From Mastigias papua (lineage: Eukaryota > Cnidaria > Scyphozoa > Rhizostomeae > Mastigiidae): a stretch of 64,000 nt of DNA. The notes beneath the pieces are model-generated. The model was not told the DNA's origin. It worked only from the letters and a program-made list of their open reading frames with translations, and did no database searches. Positions within the stretch are counted from its first letter, which is position 1, and every line of letters begins with the position of its first letter. The stretch spans positions 11,297,279 through 11,361,278 of the forward strand of contig OZ025273.1 of assembly GCA_964019165.1 (NCBI GenBank). The letters run 5' to 3'. A program made the position numbers and the translations under genes. This document shows, piece after piece, positions 58,128 through 64,000 of this stretch.

Positions 58128-58330
58128 ACGCTTCCAAATCGTTGCTCAAGGGTAGGTCATTTGCTCGCACTGTCCCTCTCTTAACCAATTTGCACAGGGG
58201 AGCCATCGCAGCTCCATCGCAATGTGCATTGGACCTACTGTCGGATAGGACAGCTCACACCAGGGGGGGGGCATCGCAATTCGATCGACTGGATAGAGTT
58301 AAAGGAAGTATGCAAAGGCAACACGATCTG

Positions 58331-58473
58331 GGAGAAATGAAAGTGGAAGTGTGAGAAAATAACCGACCCAAGCGGGATTCGAACTAGCGACAAAACTAAT
58401 TCGAATCCTGGTCGCTAGTCCGAATCCCGCTCGGGTCGGTTATTTTATCGCACTTTCACTTTTCATTTCTTCC
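58331..58473. repeat. Inverted repeat of tRNA-SINE 3' segments
   Basis: Arms 58331-58391 and 58411-58473 are reverse complements with a few mismatches. Each includes the T-arm/acceptor part of the tRNA-like sequence (AGCGGGATTCGAA / TTCGAATCCCGCT-type blocks) and the adjoining AATAACCG flank. The spacer is 19 bp. Confidence 0.85.
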
Positions 58474-58479
58474 AAATCC

Positions 58480-59830
58480 TTTTGCCTTCATAATACATAT
58501 TTGTTACCTATCCTTTTATTTGTAATGTTTTAAAGTACAAACTGAACTATTTTCAAATGGCACTACTGTAAAATAACACGATTTTACAGGGATACAAATA
58601 CAAATATAACACTAGAAGAAATAAGTCACAAAAAACAAATAAGTTTCTTTGTAACGATCAATGATGTCTCTAATCCTGTCACGATAACCAACGATAATAT
58701 TAACAGTAACTTTGGCTGACAAAAACTTGATAGGCTAACGACAAAATTCCAAGAAACAGCAACGCGACAACTCTAAACACGACCAACGACTTTCACTGAA
58801 CTCACGACGACAACTGCTAACGACGACTTCACATAACGACTGACTACACAGAACATTAAATGCTTTATTTATATTACCACACATGACGTAACAAAATAAT
58901 TATAACATATGACTGACTAAGGGGGCAAGGCAATGGCATGGCAGCACAACACAACAAACAGCAGTGTACAAACAACAAGATTAGACAATGCGTCACAAAC
59001 AAGTAAAGCAACATGATGACAGTAACTGTGGGAGATGATGATGATGCAACACTTAGAATTATGATGATGGGGCAACAGAGAACCAACGTTACTTAACATG
59101 ATGAAATCAAAGATAAAAATAAATCTAGTATTATAACACTACACCTGAAGATTGAATCATATGGCTGTATAACCCATTTGTCTTACAGACACGCCCCCTC
59201 CTGTAAAATGCTTCAGCCCACATAAAGATAGGGAATGCTACGTCATTCGATCAAATCTTCTCAGGGTTTACCAAACACTGTAGGCTCCTTTAAACCACTT
59301 TCAAATAAATTTCTTTCTCCGCTTTATGTTGATATCTAATTTAGATTTTCTGTATCCGTGCCTGAGCGCCAGTGGGATAACCAAGAGGGCGCTGAGGGCC
59401 GTCGCCCCCAATGGTTAAAAGTATGGTGTCTGAAAAAAGCAGAATTCTGGGCTGGAGAAAAATAATGTCTTACACCATGAAGGTTTGAAAAAACTGCAGC
59501 ACTTAAGGTGCAACTCCTCGATCCACCAAAATACAGCTCCTCTAAGCACATTACCAAACTTTCAATCATGTTCATTTAGGGTATTTTATTAAAAAGAGGC
59601 GTTCTCAAATGTTCGTTGTATGGTCCCAAAGAAGGGCAAAGTCCTAAAGTATTTCGCAAGGATAACCCACAGGATCTCACCAGCGGAGCCACAGGGGTGT
59701 ATGGGTGGGTAAACACCCATCAACTATGCTGAATCATCATTATTTCTATTCTAGAAGCATTCCGTAATTATCTTTCCATAGGATATATAAAAAGTTAAGA
59801 TTCTTTATTTCACGTTAGTTAGTTGGTTAA
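58480..59830. other. Intergenic, nothing recognised
   Basis: Contains CAACGAC-rich sequence near 58740-58850 and short frames without recognisable domains. Confidence 0.45.
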
Positions 59831-59859
59831 TTTCAATGATTTTTACACAGTATTTATCA

Positions 59860-59950
59860 ACTCGTATGGAAAAGGTATTGTATGTCCCAAAGCTAGCTTG
59901 CAATTTATTCAGTGCCAGATCAGTCACTCAGAAAGGGTATATTGAGTGTG
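59860..59950 (+). pseudogene. Ty1/copia pre-integrase fragment
   Basis: A short reading frame gives KVLYVPKLACNLFSARSVTQ and KGYIECG, matching the V-L-Y-V-P-x-L...N-L-x-S block ahead of the integrase zinc region in Copia elements. Upstream and downstream sequence does not continue the homology. Confidence 0.6.
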
Positions 59951-60029
59951 GGAGGTGCCTTTTGGTCTTCCTACGACACTACACGAAGTTATCAGCTCCC
60001 CTTTTATACTTTTGTTGCTCCATCAACAG

Positions 60030-61755
60030 AGGCAAATTTTGTAACAGCCAATCAAAAGCGATCCTCAACAACCAATCAGAATCCTGGATGGTGACGTTAT
60101 TTGTTTACATTTTACCTGTCATCCCTCTAGCAATAGTAAAACATAGATGCGTAAAAAGACTATCATCAATGCATACTTGCTTGAAACTCTCCCAGTTTTT
60201 GGCAGCAGTTTTCTAAGTTAATAAGCTATGAATTCATCGCGGCCCTAAGCGATAGCTCTATGAAAATTTTCTAGAGTGACATTTAAATTTCATCCTTCCT
60301 AAATTGTATGTGAAATAGGTCAAGGTACCCAGGAAAAGTGGCTCCCAGCCCGAGAAAACCTGTTCATAATTCACTATCATTACAGCAACAGTCCTTAAGA
60401 GAACCCTTTCTCAATAGCATCCTTGAATTGAAATTAATTTCTTGTTGTAACTGTAACTTTGTCTCTTTCCACCCCAGGTAATGATTTATATATTCCTGTG
60501 ACAAAAACCAGCAAGAGAAGTAGGACAAAGAAAACTAATACCCTTCTTTAACTTAGACTTGCTTCATCAAGCCAGCACCTTCCACAACAAACTTATTGTT
60601 GAGTGAAACGGAGTCGTAAGGTGTCCTTACGGTGAATTAGAATTATTCCATTCGGTGAATTAAACTCCGTGTGTCTACAGTGAACATAAAATTTGCAATG
60701 GCTTCTTGCCGTATTCTCATTATCGTCGACGAAACATATTTTTCGTTACAAGAGTGTATTTATTTTATCAAATTTGCGTCAGCATGTATTCATCTTTGCA
60801 GGACTGTTTCAAAGAAATTTGCAAATCATTATCTATTTTTAGGAGGTGCGAGAGACAAAGTTGAAATTAAAAAAAGGAAATTAACTTCAAATTGAAGAGG
60901 CTATATAGCTATTAGATAAATATTTGAAGTAAAAATGGAACTTTTTTCACTCAACTGATGGAGCGAGCTTGTTAGACTACTTGCAGTGTACCACCTATTT
61001 TGTTCTTTCTTTTCGTTGCTTTATTTGACTAATAGATTTAGAAACTTCATCTCACATGATCTGTTAAGAATTGTGGTCATGTGCATGTGCAAGTATTCAT
61101 TCTATAGATTTAGAATTATTTGATACACTCAAAAACTGTCCAATGTTTTACCTTGTCCATTTCCTGTACAAAATCTCAAAGTCTTTTTGATACGAACTTT
61201 ACTTATTTTATTGCACATATGTTGAATTGTAAGCAACATATTCTGTTGGAGCCAGAAAACTTAGTGTCCTTTCGTGTTGTATTTGGTCACAGTGTAACCA
61301 AAGTAAGTTGTAGTTGTAAAATTCTTATAGCATAGCATATAAATGGAAAAAAGAGGCTATTGAGAAAGGGTTCTCTTGAGGAATTTTGGGTAATGATAGT
61401 GAATTATGAACAGGTCTTCTGGGGTTGGGAGCCAACTTTCCTGGGTACCTATACCTATTTGACATATAATTTAGGAAGGATGAAATTTAAATGTCGCTAT
61501 AGAAAAATTAGATGCAGATATCGTTTAGGGCCGCGAGGAATTCATAACTTATTTTCTTACAAAAATGCTGCTGAAAACCGGGAGAGTTTCAAGCAAGGAT
61601 GTATTGATGCTGACCTTATTTTTGTACTACTATGTTTTCCCCATTATAAAGAGGGGGTAGCAAGCAAAATGTAAACAAAGTGACGTCACCATCCAGGATT
61701 TTGATTGGTTATTGAGAATGACTTTTGATTGGCTAGTTACAAAATTTGCCTCTGT
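60030..61755. mobile_element. Element with long (~380 bp) terminal inverted repeats
   Basis: Left arm ~60030-60415 and right arm ~61360-61755 are reverse complements with scattered differences. The outer ends read CAGAGGCAAATTTTGTAAC and GTTACAAAATTTGCCTCTG. Shared inner blocks include GGTACC, AATTCATAA and the CAATAGC/GCTATTG boundary. The ~940-bp centre has no recognisable protein. The arms hold two CCAATCA boxes each. Fits a foldback-type or long-TIR MITE; no target duplication was found. Confidence 0.65.
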
Positions 61756-62148
61756 TTGCCCCATCCCTGTTTACATGTGTGTTTGCCATCAGTTGACTCT
61801 ATTCGGCAAGCCAAAGGGACTACATTATAAAGCATTGCAAGATACCTGTTTGCATTACAAGATTTAACCCATGGTCAACCAGGATTAAAATAACCCTGGT
61901 CCTCTTTGGTCAAATCGGAGTGTAAGCACAGGTCAGGATTAAACTTCACTGCAAATTGACGTGGCAAGTTGCACCCATGCCAGAAAACTGTCTTGCTGAA
62001 AGGTTTCGTTAGCTTGGCTTGACAAGAATGTGAACTGCATGGAAGACTCCTAGTATGAAAAGCCTGTGAATATGTCCGGTGGCAAAATTACTCCAACAAA
62101 ATACTATCCATCTGTAGCGATTTGGGATTCTTTTGTAGACAGCTGACG

Positions 62149-62266
62149 CAGCTGAAGCTATGCTATGCTGTTTATTATATTATTGTAGCCATAGGCCTAG
62201 GCCTAAATAGAAGTGGCACAGCTGAAGCTATGCTATGCTATTTGCTGTATTGTTGTAGCCGAAAGT
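62149..62266. repeat. 70-bp tandem duplication
   Basis: GCTGAAGCTATGCTATGCT and following sequence at 62151 recur at 62221 with minor changes. Confidence 0.8.
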
Positions 62267-62310
62267 TTGATCAATATGAATTTTAAGCACTCATTACATA
62301 AAACATATAG

Positions 62311-62466
62311 AGTGAGTGGCCAAGCGATTCAGCTAGCTTCCGTTTGCTAACTGAAGTTAAGCTTGCCTGTGTAAGGTCAGCAACTGGATGGGCGACTGTC
62401 GAGATAAACGATAAAAGCAACTCACTCCGCCGTCCTTAGGGAGGGACGTTAAACTAGGGATCCCAT
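62311..62466 (+). mobile_element. SINE with 5S rRNA-like segment
   Basis: AAGTTAAGC (62355-62363) and GGTCAGCAACTGGATGGGCG (62375-62394) resemble the internal control region of 5S rRNA (AGCTAAGC ... GTTAGTACTTGGATGGG). It is followed by a conserved-looking tail with the hairpin GTCC..GGAC and GACGTTAAACTAGGGATCCC. This arrangement fits a 5S-headed (SINE3-like) element, incomplete at its 5' end. Confidence 0.5.
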
Positions 62467-62636
62467 GCATGGATGAGGTATGAATATTAGTCCTATATTG
62501 GCTGAAAATACTAGATATAGCAATCTACTCATTATCAAAGCTACTTACTCAAATCTTGTATATAGTCCATATGAGCCTTTATACTCCTTTAACACACTAG
62601 TACACTAGTATTATTACTAAACAGCATTTTTGTAAA

Positions 62637-62676
62637 AACATATTTCGACGCTCTGGTCCTCATCAGTTTATAAAGA
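62637..62676 (-). ncRNA. Hammerhead-like motif downstream of PLE
   Basis: Minus strand: UAAACUGAUGAGGAC, loop CAGAGC, GUCGAAAUAUGUUUUUAC. Helix II is GAC/GUC, a compensatory change from the GAU/AUC of the other family; helix I can use UAAA/UUUA. One extra G follows CUGAUGA, at the place of the extra A in the other copies. Confidence 0.6.
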
Positions 62677-62743
62677 TGAAAAGTTCAGTAGAAAAGTGTT
62701 CTTAAAGTTGGAATGTTCAATAGAACAGCTATATCGATGTGGA

Positions 62744-63091
62744 TTATTCAACTGCCATCCATTCAATTTTGTTGTTCATGGTGTTTTCCTTTCCTTCTCT
62801 GTTTATCATCACTGCCTCTGAAACTTGCCGTAGCATTGCATCATTTTTGAATTGCCCCATAACCGACATACAAAACCGTGGTATACGCCCATTATGTTTG
62901 TCTTTGCTATGTTTCCAAAGAACAGAGCTCTCCTCCTTCCTCGCTAGAGATGCTAAGTGTTCCTTTCCTCTTGTATAAGCATTGCGTGATGCTTCCCCAA
63001 TATAAATCTGTTCTTTTCTGTTGGTATTTACACATTCCATAAAGGTGACGCTGTAGGTTACTCCATGAATATCACAGGCGCCTTTCCCCAA
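62744..63091 (-). pseudogene. PLE GIY-YIG endonuclease domain, frame-shifted from RT
   Basis: Contains GVTYSVTF (GIY position), EQIYIGEASRNAYTRGKEH (YIG with downstream Arg) and an SVLWKHSKDKHNG block. It overlaps the end of the upstream frame by 34 nt. The natural junction follows the cysteine cluster DCMVC. The slip lies in a GGGGAAAGG run near 63083-63090. The first residue in this frame is a TTG and not a real start. Confidence 0.8.
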
Positions 63092-63999
63092 TTAATGCAT
63101 ACCATACAGTCGGCTTTCCCACAGATTTTACTCTTAAAGGGGTTCGATCGTTGCAGGAGTCTCTTTAAGGAGATGCCTTTCTGTTCGATAACCTTGATTT
63201 TGAGCCCACTTGCTTTTATCTCTTCTGTGTATCTTCTCTGTAGCTCCGATTTTGGAAAGGCAGATATAAAGATCACTGCATCATCACCTCTTGTTTTACA
63301 CCAATTATTTTTCTTTTTCTGCTTTTCAATTGCTCTTTCTTTGGTTTTCCATTCTCTCGGTCTGTACAAAGGTCTTATTCCACTCTCATCAGCTGATACT
63401 CTATCATCGTATGCCTTCATGGCAGACTTCACTACTTCATACCGGAATTTCTTACTATACCCTGAATATTGTATTTTCATCATGTTATTGACATGTCGTG
63501 TTGGAACATCCCAAGGAAGTCTTTTACTACAATTCAAAAGGACACGTAGCATTTCTTGTGTTAACACTGTTCGCTTTGTGCTCCACGGTATAGCTGACTT
63601 GGCATTGATAACATTCTTAGATGCGACATCTTTGGAGTAGAATTCATGCATGATCACAGAATGGGCTTTATGTTTCTCTATCCATACCTTAAGATCAAGT
63701 ATGGGCATCTTGCCATCCTCATGGTTAGAAGGAAAGTCTACTTCTAATTGTATGGCTGAGTGAATATCATTTCCAATATCTTGTATCAGTAACATTGTTG
63801 GTTTGTCTGCATTTATTGCTCGGTCTTCACAGATGGCATTTTTGTTTAGATAAAGTTTCTTAGTTTTATACCTCATTCCCGGTGGAGTGGCGCTGATCAC
63901 AATATTAATGTCATCTACATACCGTTTATACATGCTACAATCTATTTTGAGGTCTCTCAACTTGGTTCTAAACTCTCCGCCCCACCACAACATAAATAT
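63058..63999 (-). pseudogene. PLE reverse transcriptase C-terminal part, partial
   Basis: Open from the window edge to TAA near 63058. MYKRYVDDINIVI carries the catalytic YVDD; KMPILDLKVWI is the following F/L-L-D motif of PLE reverse transcriptases. A long basic linker follows, then SLKRLLQRSNPF and a CGKADCMVC zinc-binding cluster, after which the frame is lost. The 5' end is outside the window. Confidence 0.85.
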
Positions 64000-64000
64000 C

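Larger units (their letters stand above)
62600..64000 (-). mobile_element. Penelope-like element, 3' part, running off the window
   Basis: Minus strand: reverse transcriptase with YVDD, long linker, cysteine cluster, GIY-YIG nuclease, stop at 62744, then ~70 bp to a hammerhead-like motif. The 5' part lies beyond position 64000. One frame change separates reverse transcriptase and nuclease. It is a different family from the palindromic PLE at 10.3-12.5 kb. Confidence 0.88.

Noticed and set aside
61360..61674. 104-codon open frame in the right arm of the long-TIR element
   Set aside because: Lies in a terminal inverted repeat, has no counterpart motif, and the other arm does not keep the frame.

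Overview
This is a eukaryotic (metazoan) genomic window. It has one large spliced gene, abundant microsatellites and a dense load of retroelements. The gene is an animal chitin synthase on the + strand (15247-53030). I could assemble it as 18 exons with GT-AG junctions and compatible phases, giving about 1538 codons. It carries tandem SAM domains between the WGTRE motif and the last membrane helices. Domain content, repeat families and AT-rich composition suggest an aquatic invertebrate or basal deuterostome. I cannot name the species from sequence alone.

Layout. 1-5217: a non-LTR retrotransposon (2A-like motif, decayed apurinic-type endonuclease, intact 934-aa reverse transcriptase with C-terminal zinc fingers) sits in (GAT)n arrays, flanked by two copies of a structured ~325-bp unit. 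5640-6260: decayed LINE fragment. 6260-10100: no recognisable gene. 10104-12605: a near-perfect palindrome of two 5'-truncated Penelope-like elements (PLEs), head to head. Each arm has a GIY-YIG endonuclease frame and a hammerhead-ribozyme-like motif and ends in (TA)n. 12606-15246: upstream region of the gene, with a (TATCA)n array.

15247-53030: chitin synthase. Its introns hold a solo PLE end with a hammerhead motif (intron 2), a TA-flanked MITE (intron 5), a LINE stub (intron 6), hammerhead motifs and an inverted PLE pair (intron 7), and a TTAA-type MITE (intron 9). The 16.9-kb intron 12 contains a LINE remnant, an antisense BEL/Pao element, a Ty3/gypsy element with matching 5-bp target duplications, another LINE stub and 687-bp tandem repeats.

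53031-64000: gene-poor flank with BEL/Pao and Copia scraps, tRNA-derived and 5S-like SINEs, and an element with ~380-bp inverted termini. At the right edge is the 3' part of a further PLE on the - strand (reverse transcriptase with YVDD, then a frame-shifted GIY-YIG), again with a hammerhead-like motif just past its stop.

Main themes: (1) a chitin synthase whose tandem SAM module is a phase-symmetric exon block; (2) PLE ends that repeatedly combine hammerhead motifs, (TA)n and head-to-head inverted pairing; (3) a microsatellite-associated LINE with a 2A-like ribosome-skipping motif and a structured partner repeat. All family calls come from motif reading; no database search was run.
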